The notes below the pieces were generated by a model. The model worked only from the letters and a program-made list of their open reading frames with translations. It searched no databases and was not told the origin of the DNA. The position numbers were made by a program, and so were the translations under genes. Shown here one piece after another: positions 18,124 to 26,119 of a stretch of DNA of 48,032 bases. Position 1 is the first letter of the stretch, and every line of letters starts with the position of its first letter. This DNA is from JAWXUE01 sp044432925 (GTDB lineage Bacteria; Bacillota_I; Bacilli_A; Acholeplasmatales; Anaeroplasmataceae), in contig JAWXUE010000006.1 in NCBI GenBank assembly GCA_044432925.1, positions 1 through 48,032 on the forward strand. The letters run 5' to 3'.

Positions 18124-19897
18124 TATCTTCACCTTCAATCTTACGTTCTAAACTTTGAATTTTATTTAACTCTTTGTAAATATCTGATACTTTTAATAAT
18201 TCTTGATGTGTACCAACTGACTCTATTTTATGATCTTTCATAACAATAATTTTGTCTAAGTTAGCAACAGTTGAAATTCTATGTGCTATAAAAATTGTTG
18301 TTTTATTCTCTCTTGTTTTTTTAACATTTTCTAATATTAATTCTTCTGTTTTAGTATCTACTGCTGATAGTGAATCATCTAGTATTAATATTTTAGGATC
18401 TTTAATCAATGCCCTAGCAATACTTACTCTTTGTTTTTGTCCACCTGATAATGTAACACCACGTTCTCCTAATATTGTTTCATAAGAATGATTAAACTCT
18501 ACAATATTATCATGTACATTAGCTAGTTTAGCTGATTTAACAATATCTTCTTCTTCAATTGTTTCATAAGCAAATGCTATATTATTTTTAATTGTTTCAC
18601 TAAACAAGAAATTATCTTGTGGTACATAACCTATAGAATCCCTAACTTTTTTTACATCATAATCCATTATATCTTTTCCATCAATAAATAGTTGGTTTTC
18701 ATTAATATTATATCCTCTTAATAATAAATCTACTATTGTTGATTTTCCAGCACCTGTAGGTCCTATCAACCCAACATGTTCACCTTTATTTATTTTAAAA
18801 GAAACTTTATTTAATACTTCTTTTTCATCTTCTGAATATTTAAATACTAAATTTCTAAATTCTATTTCACCTTTAATTTCATCATCAACATTATCATTAT
18901 TAATTAATGTTACTTCTTTATTAAAGAATTCTTCTAATCTTCTTTTTGATGCTAAACCTTGAGTAGTTAAGTTAATAACTTCTCCTACTGCCATAATGGG
19001 CCATGTTAGAGCACCAAAATAAGCAATAAACTCTTGAAGTTGTCCTGGAGTTAAACTAGTTTGAAGAGAAACTATATAACCCCCTGCTCCTAATATAATT
19101 AATATAATAGCAATCATCATAAAGTTTATTCCTGAATCTACTATTGTTTTAAATTTAATAAAACTCATATGTGTTTCAACATTTTCTTCATTTATTTTAT
19201 TAAATTCTTTTATTTCAACATCTTCTTTAACAAAAGCTTTTACTACACTTATTCCACTAAAGTTTTCTTGAGTAAAGTCAGATAAATGTTCATACGCTTC
19301 TTGTTTTCTTTTAAATTTAAAAGTCATTTTTTTACCAATAGCAAGTGAAAATACTAATACTATAACAAGTGGTATTAAACATATTAAAGCTAGCCCAACA
19401 TTTAAATTTAACATTTTAGAAAAAGCAAATATTCCTAAGAATGTTGCATCAACTAACATTAATACTCCATCACCCATACATTCTTTAACTTTTCTTAAGT
19501 CATTGTTGTATAAAGCCATTAAAGAACCAGTCTTATTGTCTGAATAAAAGTCTTGTCCTAATTTTAAAGAATGATTAAACATATCTTCTCTTAAATCTGT
19601 TTCTATTTTTATAGCAGCTCCATAAATAGCATATCGCCAAGTGAACCTCCCAATAAACATTATTATAGCTAGTCTTACTAATTCTAATCTATAACCGTAT
19701 AGAGTTTCTAATATAGCGACTCCTACCTCATGAGGTCTATTAGCCTCGTCCCATAACTTAAGAGCATCTATTAGTTCTCCAACTATTTCAGGTAATCTTA
19801 ATTGACTATAATCTACTACTATTAAAGCTATTGCTCCTATAACAAAAGAAATTATATATTTTAAATAATATTTATTAATAAATTTCCCGAATATCAT
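18116..19897 (-). CDS. Heterodimeric ABC exporter, subunit with degenerate ATP site
   Basis: This 593-residue half-transporter has Walker A GPTGAGKST, signature LSGGQKQR and Walker B ILILDDSLSAVD, where Asp replaces the catalytic Glu. The membrane domain fills residues 10-310. It pairs with the subunit encoded downstream (8-base overlap). The family exports drugs or lipids, but the substrate is not visible. It opens a three-gene operon ending with the nitroreductase. Confidence 0.9.
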   Translation of the reverse strand: MIFGKFINKYYLKYIISFVIGAIALIVVDYSQLRLPEIVGELIDALKLWDEANRPHEVGVAILETLYGYRLELVRLAIIMFIGRFTWRYAIYGAAIKIETDLREDMFNHSLKLGQDFYSDNKTGSLMALYNNDLRKVKECMGDGVLMLVDATFLGIFAFSKMLNLNVGLALICLIPLVIVLVFSLAIGKKMTFKFKRKQEAYEHLSDFTQENFSGISVVKAFVKEDVEIKEFNKINEENVETHMSFIKFKTIVDSGINFMMIAIILIILGAGGYIVSLQTSLTPGQLQEFIAYFGALTWPIMAVGEVINLTTQGLASKRRLEEFFNKEVTLINNDNVDDEIKGEIEFRNLVFKYSEDEKEVLNKVSFKINKGEHVGLIGPTGAGKSTIVDLLLRGYNINENQLFIDGKDIMDYDVKKVRDSIGYVPQDNFLFSETIKNNIAFAYETIEEEDIVKSAKLANVHDNIVEFNHSYETILGERGVTLSGGQKQRVSIARALIKDPKILILDDSLSAVDTKTEELILENVKKTRENKTTIFIAHRISTVANLDKIIVMKDHKIESVGTHQELLKVSDIYKELNKIQSLERKIEGEDNE

Positions 19898-19920
19898 ACT
19901 CTCACTCCCTTTTTCTATAT

Positions 19921-19929
19921 ATTATAACA
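19921..19929 (-). promoter_or_regulatory. Extended -10 promoter of the exporter operon
   Basis: The minus strand reads TGTTATAAT, a perfect extended -10, about 24 bases before the ATG of the first exporter gene. An AAGGGAG ribosome site follows. No clear -35 box is seen. Confidence 0.5.
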
Positions 19930-19938
19930 TAATGTATT

Positions 19939-20787
19939 TTATTTAACTAATTTTTTCATATCACTTTTCAATTCACTTTTAACTATTATGTTCTTATTAG
20001 TAATAGGGTGAATAAACTCAACAGAGTGAGAATGTAGTGCTTGTCTTTTAATAAGTTTTTTATTTCCAAAATATAACTCATCTCCTAATAAAGGATGTTT
20101 GATATAAGACATATGTACACGTATTTGGTGTGTTCTTCCTGTTCTTAATTTAACTTCTAATAATGTATAATTATTATATTGTTTTATTACTTTATAATCT
20201 GTTATAGCATCTTTACCTGTCTTAGATACTCTTCTTCTTTGATTGTGATGTCTATCTTCTCCGATAGGTTCGTTTATTGTGCCATCTTTTTTAACGATTC
20301 CTTCTACTAGTGTTAAATACGTCCTAGCAACTTCATGTGACTCAATTAACTTAGCCATTTTAGATGTTGTTAAAAAGTCTTTAGCAAACATTACAATACC
20401 TGATGTGTCAGTATCTATTCTATGTAAATAATGTACTTGTCTGAATTCATTTTTACTTTTATAGTACGAAGCAACATAGTTTACTAATGTATCTAATTTA
20501 TCTTTACTATCAGGGTGTACTAATAAATTTACATCTTTATCAACTAATAATAAATAATCATCTTCATATAATATATTTAATTTATGATCTTGAGGAATAA
20601 AATCAATTTGTTCCTCAAAATCAATTGTTATATTATCGTTATTATTTATTTTAGTTTTTAAATTACTTTTTACATTATTAACATATATACTTTTTATTAA
20701 TTTATATTTAGTTTTTCCTAAAGAATAATATTTAAGAAAGTCTTCTATAGTATTAGTGTTGTTATTTACTATGTAATTGTATTTCAT
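19939..20787 (-). CDS. RluA-family RNA pseudouridine synthase
   Basis: The protein converts specific uridines in rRNA or tRNA to pseudouridine. The catalytic block HRIDTDTSGIVMFAKD (Asp within HRIDTDTSG) lies near residue 124. RTGRTHQIRVHM and HPLLGDELYFG follow, all typical of the RluA/RluC/RluD group. About 70 residues before the catalytic domain are compatible with a degenerate S4-like RNA-binding domain. It is 282 residues long. Its start overlaps the patatin gene by 26 bases, so it is the third gene of queH-patatin-rlu. Which RNA position it modifies cannot be told. Confidence 0.9.
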   Translation of the reverse strand: MKYNYIVNNNTNTIEDFLKYYSLGKTKYKLIKSIYVNNVKSNLKTKINNNDNITIDFEEQIDFIPQDHKLNILYEDDYLLLVDKDVNLLVHPDSKDKLDTLVNYVASYYKSKNEFRQVHYLHRIDTDTSGIVMFAKDFLTTSKMAKLIESHEVARTYLTLVEGIVKKDGTINEPIGEDRHHNQRRRVSKTGKDAITDYKVIKQYNNYTLLEVKLRTGRTHQIRVHMSYIKHPLLGDELYFGNKKLIKRQALHSHSVEFIHPITNKNIIVKSELKSDMKKLVK

Positions 20788-22042
20788 TCGTTTTACCTAC
20801 ACTTTCAAAAAATATTAATGCTATATATAAACTAAAATTATTTTGTAATAAAAATATTTTAAAATCAAAATCAAATTTATTATTATATAAAAAGTTAACA
20901 AATTTCTTTTTATCATAATTATTTATATATTCTTTTTTTCTTCCTTCAGACTTAATTAAAGGTAATTCTTCAATTAAAATCAAATCTTTTTCTTTATTTA
21001 TTTCTTCAAAAATAATATTAATAAATTCATTTGTATTATAATTAATACATGGATTTATATCATATATTTCTCCTAAATTTTCAATAGCCTTTAAAAAGTA
21101 ATCGTAGTCATTTATTTTACGATTTATATGTTCATTCATAAACGTAATAATACTTTTACTACGCGGTTTTCTTAAATTATTATTGTTAATATAAATACTA
21201 TCATTTAAAATATTTAAAGTAATAATTTTAGCTAAATTAAGATAGTTTTCATCTATATTAAAAGTATATTTAAATCCTTCATATTTATTGAAAGCTTTTA
21301 ATGTATCATAATATCCTAATAACTTATTTCTATTAATAACATCTTTATTAAAATATAAACAAGAACCTAAATCCCATTTAGGATAGATATATGTTACATA
21401 AGGATTATTTAAATATTCTTTATGAGTTATTTTATCATCTAAATCAATTGCTACAACTTTTGTTGAACCTAGTCTAAAATTAAATTCTATAGGTAAGTTA
21501 TCTGAGTATCCACCATCTATATATTGTTTGTTATTAAATTGTGCTGTAGGGAAGATAGGGAATAATGAACATGATGCTATTAATGCATTAAACATATCAC
21601 CATCTGATAAAGTATTCATATATACTTCTTCTTTTCTTCTCATAGGGAAACTAGATAAAATTACTCCATACTTTTTTTCACTATTTTTTATTTTATTAAA
21701 ATCAGCATAACTCCAAACCATTTGTTTAAATGGTACTATATCTGCACCTTTATCTTTAAAATATTTTTTAACAAAAGGTTTGAAATCATTATGCTTCATT
21801 ATTTCTACTAGATTAAATTCTTCAATATCAAAACCATCTTTTATTATATTTGTTACTTCTACATTATTCCAAAGATGATTGCATTTCTCAAAGTCATCTT
21901 CTATCATCATAAATGCATTTAATGAACCTATTGAAACACCTGTTACTACATCAAAATTTATATTTAATTCTCTAAACGCTAACCAAGCACCTAGTTGATA
22001 AGAACCTTTAGTCCCTCCACCACCTAATGCAATCCCTAACAT
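20762..22042 (-). CDS. Patatin-like phospholipase
   Basis: The N-terminal domain is a patatin serine lipase. The oxyanion motif GIALGGGGTKGSYQLG begins at residue 3, the nucleophile elbow is GVSIG near residue 40, and the catalytic Asp is in YIDGGYSDNLP. A C-terminal part of about 200 residues after the domain is unlike anything I recognise and is rich in Asn, Lys and Glu. No signal peptide is seen, so it likely acts on membrane lipids from the cytosol. It overlaps queH by 7 bases and the pseudouridine synthase by 26. Confidence 0.88.
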   Translation of the reverse strand: MLGIALGGGGTKGSYQLGAWLAFRELNINFDVVTGVSIGSLNAFMMIEDDFEKCNHLWNNVEVTNIIKDGFDIEEFNLVEIMKHNDFKPFVKKYFKDKGADIVPFKQMVWSYADFNKIKNSEKKYGVILSSFPMRRKEEVYMNTLSDGDMFNALIASCSLFPIFPTAQFNNKQYIDGGYSDNLPIEFNFRLGSTKVVAIDLDDKITHKEYLNNPYVTYIYPKWDLGSCLYFNKDVINRNKLLGYYDTLKAFNKYEGFKYTFNIDENYLNLAKIITLNILNDSIYINNNNLRKPRSKSIITFMNEHINRKINDYDYFLKAIENLGEIYDINPCINYNTNEFINIIFEEINKEKDLILIEELPLIKSEGRKKEYINNYDKKKFVNFLYNNKFDFDFKIFLLQNNFSLYIALIFFESVGKTNEIQLHSK

Positions 22043-22629
22043 TCAAGCATCTCCTTTTTTGAATAAATACAACCACAATAATGTTGTCGATATAAATCAA
22101 ACTCTTTTGATAATTTTATACTATTTTGATAACCCATATCTTTTTTGAAATTAGAATATAAAAATTTTGTTTTATCATTTTCTAATTTATATCCTATTTC
22201 ATTTATTTTATCTGAGTTTTTATAAGGAGATATAGAAAGAGTTGTAGTGAAATAATCAAAGTTGTTTTCTAGAGCATAATTAAATGAATTAATCATTCTA
22301 AATTCATAACATTTAAAACATCTTTCACTAAACTCACCTAAGTGTTCTAATCCTTTTATATTATCAAAATATTCTTGTGGTCTATACTTACTATGTATGA
22401 TTGAAATGCCTAATATGTTACAAAGTTTTATTTGTTCTTGTAATCTCTTTGAATATTCTTCTTCTGGATGAATATTAGAGTTATCAAAAAAAATTGTTAT
22501 TTCAAAATATTCTTTTAAAAATATTAGAGTATGTGAACTACAAGGGGCACAACAACTATGTAGTAATAAACTAGGTTTATTTTCTAATGTTAATAAATAT
22601 TTTTTAAAATCTTTATAATTTGTTATCAT
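22036..22629 (-). CDS. queH: Epoxyqueuosine reductase QueH
   Basis: This protein of the former DUF208 family performs the last step of queuosine synthesis in tRNA, the reduction of epoxyqueuosine. Cys ligands are all visible: HSCCAPCS near residue 24, ERCFKCYEFRM in the middle and YCGCIYS near the C-terminus, consistent with the iron-sulfur and metal sites of QueH. Its length of 197 residues is normal. No other queuosine gene lies in the window, so the precursor may be salvaged. It starts an operon with patatin and the pseudouridine synthase; only the latter shares the RNA-modification theme. Confidence 0.9.
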   Translation of the reverse strand: MITNYKDFKKYLLTLENKPSLLLHSCCAPCSSHTLIFLKEYFEITIFFDNSNIHPEEEYSKRLQEQIKLCNILGISIIHSKYRPQEYFDNIKGLEHLGEFSERCFKCYEFRMINSFNYALENNFDYFTTTLSISPYKNSDKINEIGYKLENDKTKFLYSNFKKDMGYQNSIKLSKEFDLYRQHYCGCIYSKKEMLEC

Positions 22630-22650
22630 AATATTCCTCCTTTTAAAATA

Positions 22651-22674
22651 AAAGCAAAGAATTAACTTTGCTTT
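22651..22674 (-). terminator. Terminator after plsC
   Basis: AAAGCAAAG (22651-22659) pairs with CTTTGCTTT (22666-22674) around a 6-base loop, with a T-rich tail on the minus strand, between plsC and queH. Confidence 0.7.
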
Positions 22675-22679
22675 TTATA

Positions 22680-23510
22680 TTATAATTTTAATACAACTTC
22701 TACTTCTACTTGTGGTTCATCAAAATGGCTATTAATTTTAGCAGCTATATCTAAACCTAATTCAGTAGTATTCATTTCTTTATAATCAACATGTTCAACA
22801 ACAGGTAATACTTCCATTGTTACATGAGTCCAGTTATACCATTTTCTTTTACTCATTGTATGAGAATTTCTAATTACAATAGGTTGAATAGCAGCTTCTG
22901 CTTTAGTAGCTAATTTATAAGCACCAGGTCTAACACAAACCATTTGTTCTGTTTCTCTTGTTCTAATTCCACCTTCAGTAAATATTAAAACAGGTAATCC
23001 ATCTTTAATAAGTTTAGAACCTTGTATAATAGATTTAGCAGCTTCACGATCACTTTCTCTATTTAATAAGATAACATCAAATGCTTTAATAATTGGTTTA
23101 TAAAATTTATTTTTACCAAGTGAATCTTTAGCAACACCAGTCATTGGTTGTCTCATTGCTAAATAAACCCAAATAACATCTAGCGTACATTTGTGATTAG
23201 CTACAATAACTAAAGGTTTGCCATTTGCTTTTAAAATGTTTTCTTTATTTTTAACTGTATAAGAAGTTCTCATAATAGTCATAATTAAAAACATCATTTG
23301 ATGACATACCCATGCTTTAAATTTATTTTTACTTGATACTAATCCTAAAATAGGAAGTATAATGAAATATAAAATAACAGCTAATAATAATAAATTTAAT
23401 CCAAATCCTAAAATTACCCATAAAACCATTAATAATGGGGAAGTACTAATAAATGATAATCCAAATACTATTGCTACCCATGCTAATATAAATAAAATTA
23501 CAAAAATCAT
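22680..23510 (-). CDS. plsC: 1-acyl-sn-glycerol-3-phosphate acyltransferase (PlsC-like)
   Basis: This membrane-bound acyltransferase would make phosphatidic acid from lysophosphatidic acid. Two hydrophobic segments lie in the first 60 residues. The acyltransferase motif NHKCTLD (His and Asp catalytic) is near residue 108, FDVILLNRESDREAAK forms block II, and block III reads FTEGGIRTRE. Block III usually has EGT-R, so Gly replaces Thr here. The length is 276 residues. It overlaps folA by 4 bases and is the last gene of thyA-folA-plsC. Confidence 0.87.
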   Translation of the reverse strand: MIFVILFILAWVAIVFGLSFISTSPLLMVLWVILGFGLNLLLLAVILYFIILPILGLVSSKNKFKAWVCHQMMFLIMTIMRTSYTVKNKENILKANGKPLVIVANHKCTLDVIWVYLAMRQPMTGVAKDSLGKNKFYKPIIKAFDVILLNRESDREAAKSIIQGSKLIKDGLPVLIFTEGGIRTRETEQMVCVRPGAYKLATKAEAAIQPIVIRNSHTMSKRKWYNWTHVTMEVLPVVEHVDYKEMNTTELGLDIAAKINSHFDEPQVEVEVVLKL

Positions 23511-23983
23511 TTTTTCACCCTCTGATATGTTCTAAAGTCTAATATTCCAGATTTATTAGATTCTATTAATTCAAAATCACTTAAATCAGGATAAAAATAT
23601 ACATTGCCTTCATGAGATGCATCTATTACTGTTACGTATAATATATCAGCATAAGGCATTGTTAAATCATAAATTGTTTTTCCACCTATTACAAATAACT
23701 CTTTGTCTTTAGGGAAGTTTGATATAAAAGGTATTAAGTTATTAACCATATCTACATTTGGTATAAACATTCTTTTTAATGTAGCTACATGTGTTTCTCC
23801 AAATGGTAATGGTTTACCTTTATAATAACCTTGTAGTGAGTCATAAGTATTATCACCCATTAATACTTCTTTATCTTTTGTCATTTTTTTAAAGAATAAT
23901 AAGTCTTCTTTATAATGCCAAGCAAGTAAGTTATCTTTACCTACTAAATTATCTTTGTCCATTGCCCAAATTAATTTAATCAT
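23507..23983 (-). CDS. folA: Dihydrofolate reductase
   Basis: This enzyme reduces dihydrofolate with NADPH, regenerating the folate that ThyA oxidises. Features are IWAMDKDNLVGKDNLLAWHY at the N-terminus (substrate and Met20-loop region), MGDNTYDSL in the middle, FVIGGKTIYDLTMPYADILY with the NADPH-contact Gly-Gly, and a C-terminal FRTYQRV. At 158 residues it is a standard chromosomal type. It overlaps thyA by 4 bases and plsC by 4 bases, so it is strongly coupled. In LLAWHYKEDLLFF the catalytic acid appears as Glu or Asp after Tyr-Lys. Confidence 0.93.
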   Translation of the reverse strand: MIKLIWAMDKDNLVGKDNLLAWHYKEDLLFFKKMTKDKEVLMGDNTYDSLQGYYKGKPLPFGETHVATLKRMFIPNVDMVNNLIPFISNFPKDKELFVIGGKTIYDLTMPYADILYVTVIDASHEGNVYFYPDLSDFELIESNKSGILDFRTYQRVKK

Positions 23984-24846
23984 ACAGCAACTGCTCCTTT
24001 AATTCCTTTATAAGGATTATAATCAACTAACTCAAAATCTTCAAATTTAAAGTCATATAAAGATTTAATATTTTGATTTAAAATCATTTTAGGTAATTCT
24101 TTAGGAGTTCTTCCTAATTGTCTATTTATTTGTTCATAGTGATTTGAATAAATATGAGCATCACCTATTGTATGTACAAAGTCTTTTGCTTTAAGTCCTG
24201 TTACTTGAGCAAGCATCATTGTAAATAAAGCATAACTAGCTATATTAAAAGGTACTCCTAAAAAGATATCAGCACTTCTTTGATATAACTGACAAGATAA
24301 TTCATTGTTATTTACATAAAACTGTATAAAACAATGACAAGGAGGTAGAGCCATTTCTGGTATTAAAGGAGGATTCCAACTTGAGATTATTAATCTTCTT
24401 GAAGTTGGATTATTTTTTAAATCAGTAAGTAAATTTTCTAATTGATCTACCCCACCAAAGTTTCTCCATTGTGCACCGTATACAGGGCCTAATTCTCCAT
24501 ATTTATTAGCAAATTCCTTATTTTCTTTTACTTTTAAAACAAATTCTTCCATTGTTTCATTGTTATATTCATTTGATTTTTTAAATAGTTCATAAGGCCA
24601 TTCATTCCAAATTTTAACATCATTATCAACTAAATATTTTATATTTGTATCACCTTTTATAAACCATAATAATTCATGTATTATTGATTTTAAATGAACT
24701 CTTTTAGTAGTAACTAAAGGGAATCCCTCTTGTAAATTATATCTTGATTGATGACCGAAAAGTGATGTTGTACCTGTCCCTGTTCTATCTTCTTTTTTAA
24801 TTCCGTTATACATAACATGTTTACATAAATCTAAGTATTGTTTCAT
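23980..24846 (-). CDS. thyA: Thymidylate synthase ThyA
   Basis: It makes dTMP from dUMP with methylene-tetrahydrofolate. Signature sequences are DRTGTGTTSLFGHQ (phosphate loop), GELGPVYGAQWRNFGG, the nucleophile Cys in LPPCHCFIQFYV, CQLYQRSADIFLGVPFNIAS and GDAHIYSNHYEQ. Its length is 288 residues; an extra segment around 90-115 (KSNEYNNETMEEF) matches the longer ThyA forms of some Firmicutes. It is the first gene of the unit, with a CGGAGG ribosome site and an extended TGTTAAAAT -10 upstream. The stop is TGA, overlapping the folA ATG. Confidence 0.95.
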   Translation of the reverse strand: MKQYLDLCKHVMYNGIKKEDRTGTGTTSLFGHQSRYNLQEGFPLVTTKRVHLKSIIHELLWFIKGDTNIKYLVDNDVKIWNEWPYELFKKSNEYNNETMEEFVLKVKENKEFANKYGELGPVYGAQWRNFGGVDQLENLLTDLKNNPTSRRLIISSWNPPLIPEMALPPCHCFIQFYVNNNELSCQLYQRSADIFLGVPFNIASYALFTMMLAQVTGLKAKDFVHTIGDAHIYSNHYEQINRQLGRTPKELPKMILNQNIKSLYDFKFEDFELVDYNPYKGIKGAVAV

Positions 24847-24907
24847 ATTGTACCTCCGTTTTTAATTATTAATATTTTAACATATTATCAATGTAAAATA
24901 AATAAAA

Positions 24908-24929
24908 AGAATACAAATTAATGTATTCT
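24908..24929 (-). terminator. Terminator of the zinc-ribbon gene
   Basis: AGAATACA (24908-24915) pairs with TGTATTCT (24922-24929), 6-base loop, T run following on the minus strand. Confidence 0.75.
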
Positions 24930-24934
24930 ATTTT

Positions 24935-25264
24935 CTATTTAAAAAAATCTATTATCTCTTCTTTTGTAAGTATAACTTTTAAAGAAAGTTCGTGTTGAGC
25001 ATTTTTAATTATATTTAAGTTTGATAAATCATGTACTATACTTTGACTTTTATTAAAAGAATAACCTGAAATATATTGTAAAGCATTAATAGAACATCTA
25101 CCTGATGCTAAAAAAAATAAAGCTGCATCTTTTAAATCTTTTTTACGTTCATCCTCTGATTCGATGGTAAAATTTTCAATAATATTGTTACATTCATTGC
25201 AAATGTATTTTTTATAGAAAATTTCCATTAAATCCTTAGAACTACATTTATTACAAATTTTCAT
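24935..25264 (-). CDS. Zinc ribbon joined to an FtsK-gamma-like winged helix
   Basis: The 109-residue protein starts with a four-Cys zinc ribbon (Cys4, Cys7, Cys22, Cys25). Residues 45-109 resemble the DNA-binding gamma domain of FtsK/SpoIIIE: the sequence ALFFLASGRCSINALQYISG with FNKSQSIVHDLSNLNII has the spacing of the A-V-x-S-G-R-A-S-x-S-x-L-Q-R...Y-N-R-A motif. The FtsK motor is absent, so this would be a free DNA-binding module with a zinc ribbon, possibly a transcription factor. The family resemblance was read by eye. The gene is monocistronic with an AGGAGG site. Confidence 0.7.
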   Translation of the reverse strand: MKICNKCSSKDLMEIFYKKYICNECNNIIENFTIESEDERKKDLKDAALFFLASGRCSINALQYISGYSFNKSQSIVHDLSNLNIIKNAQHELSLKVILTKEEIIDFFK

Positions 25265-25322
25265 ATTTAATCCCTCCTATATTTTATTATACACTAAATT
25301 TTGTTAATAGTCTCAAAAAAAC

Positions 25323-25346
25323 AAAGAGATATATTTCAATCTCTTT
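25323..25346 (-). terminator. Terminator
   Basis: AAAGAGAT (25323-25330) pairs with ATCTCTTT (25339-25346) around an 8-base loop, just after the stop of the unknown gene at 25352. Confidence 0.75.
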
Positions 25347-25351
25347 ACTTT

Positions 25352-25861
25352 TTAATATATTTCTATATTTTGTTTTACTTCATTAATAATTAAATTTGCT
25401 TCTTCTATTGTTTTAAAATATATACTACAAACAACTTCTACTTCTAAATCATTTACTACATATAAACTTCCATCTTTAATACAAATTCTATAATTATTTT
25501 CTTTAACTACAAATTCTTTATCAACAATATTATGTTTTTTCATTTCTTTTCTCATAAAATAATCAGAAAATGTTATTTCACAATATGCATTTGGTTCTTT
25601 TACTTCTTTATTTTCATTTTCAATTATATAATTTAATATTAGTTCAGTAGGTTCTTTTAGAAGAAATGTTTTAACTGCAAAAGAAAAATGAGTTTTATCA
25701 TTCATTTCTTGAATATCATATTTACCATTATATTTAATTAATTGATAAGTTTTATAATATTTCATTAAATTAAAACTATGATTAATAAGTATAATATTTT
25801 CATTTTCACACTCAAAGGTATATTCTTCTATTAAATTATAAAGATTAGTTTTTCTATTCAT
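25352..25861 (-). CDS. Unknown protein behind an attenuator-like leader
   Basis: I do not recognise this 169-residue protein. It has no signal peptide or membrane segment. The composition is mixed alpha/beta with many Glu, Asn and Lys. Segments FECENENIILINHSFNLMKY, YNGKYDIQEMND and YRICIKDGSLYVVNDLEVEV look like strand-rich folds. The gene stands alone between terminators and has an AAGGAG ribosome site. Its chief interest is the upstream leader, which holds two mutually exclusive hairpins. Function unknown. Confidence 0.75.
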   Translation of the reverse strand: MNRKTNLYNLIEEYTFECENENIILINHSFNLMKYYKTYQLIKYNGKYDIQEMNDKTHFSFAVKTFLLKEPTELILNYIIENENKEVKEPNAYCEITFSDYFMRKEMKKHNIVDKEFVVKENNYRICIKDGSLYVVNDLEVEVVCSIYFKTIEEANLIINEVKQNIEIY

Positions 25862-25973
25862 ATTAGTTCTCCTTTCTTATTATTTAACTCTTTTTATACG
25901 AAAAAAAGACGACAAAAAAGAGTTATCAATTTTATCGTCTATATTTTATTGTTTTATACCAAATTACCTTGGT
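25862..25973 (-). promoter_or_regulatory. Candidate transcription attenuator leader
   Basis: On the minus-strand RNA, AGACGAUAAAA (25940-25930) pairs with UUUUGUCGUCU (25917-25907) over 11 pairs including one U-G wobble. Seven U follow (25906 onwards), making a good intrinsic terminator. The loop and right arm contain AACUCUUUUU (from 25924), which can instead pair over 10 bases with AAAAAGAGUU (25895-25886), just before the ribosome site. The two structures exclude each other. A short ACCAA/TTGGT hairpin (25958-25973) starts the leader. There is no ATG in the leader, so leader-peptide control is unlikely. Confidence 0.55.
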
Positions 25974-25979
25974 TTATAT

Positions 25980-26007
25980 ATTTTAACATATTATTACATT
26001 ATGTCAA
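25980..26007 (-). promoter_or_regulatory. Promoter of the attenuated gene
   Basis: Perfect TTGACA (26007-26002), 16 bases, then TAAAAT (25985-25980). Transcription should start near 25973, which places the whole attenuator in the transcript. Confidence 0.7.
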
Positions 26008-26013
26008 ATTTTT

Positions 26014-26033
26014 ATTAGAAAATAAATTCTAAT
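26014..26033. promoter_or_regulatory. Dyad just upstream of the -35 box
   Basis: ATTAGAA (26014-26020) and TTCTAAT (26027-26033), spacer 6. It ends 7 bases before the -35 box, where an activator might bind. No T run follows on the minus strand, so it is not an obvious terminator for the upstream gene. Confidence 0.35.
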
Positions 26034-26119
26034 GGTTTATTTTTTATAGAATCTTTATACTGCAAAATATTACAATGTATAGAACAAACTTGATTTAACA
26101 AACAAAGATAATACTATAC

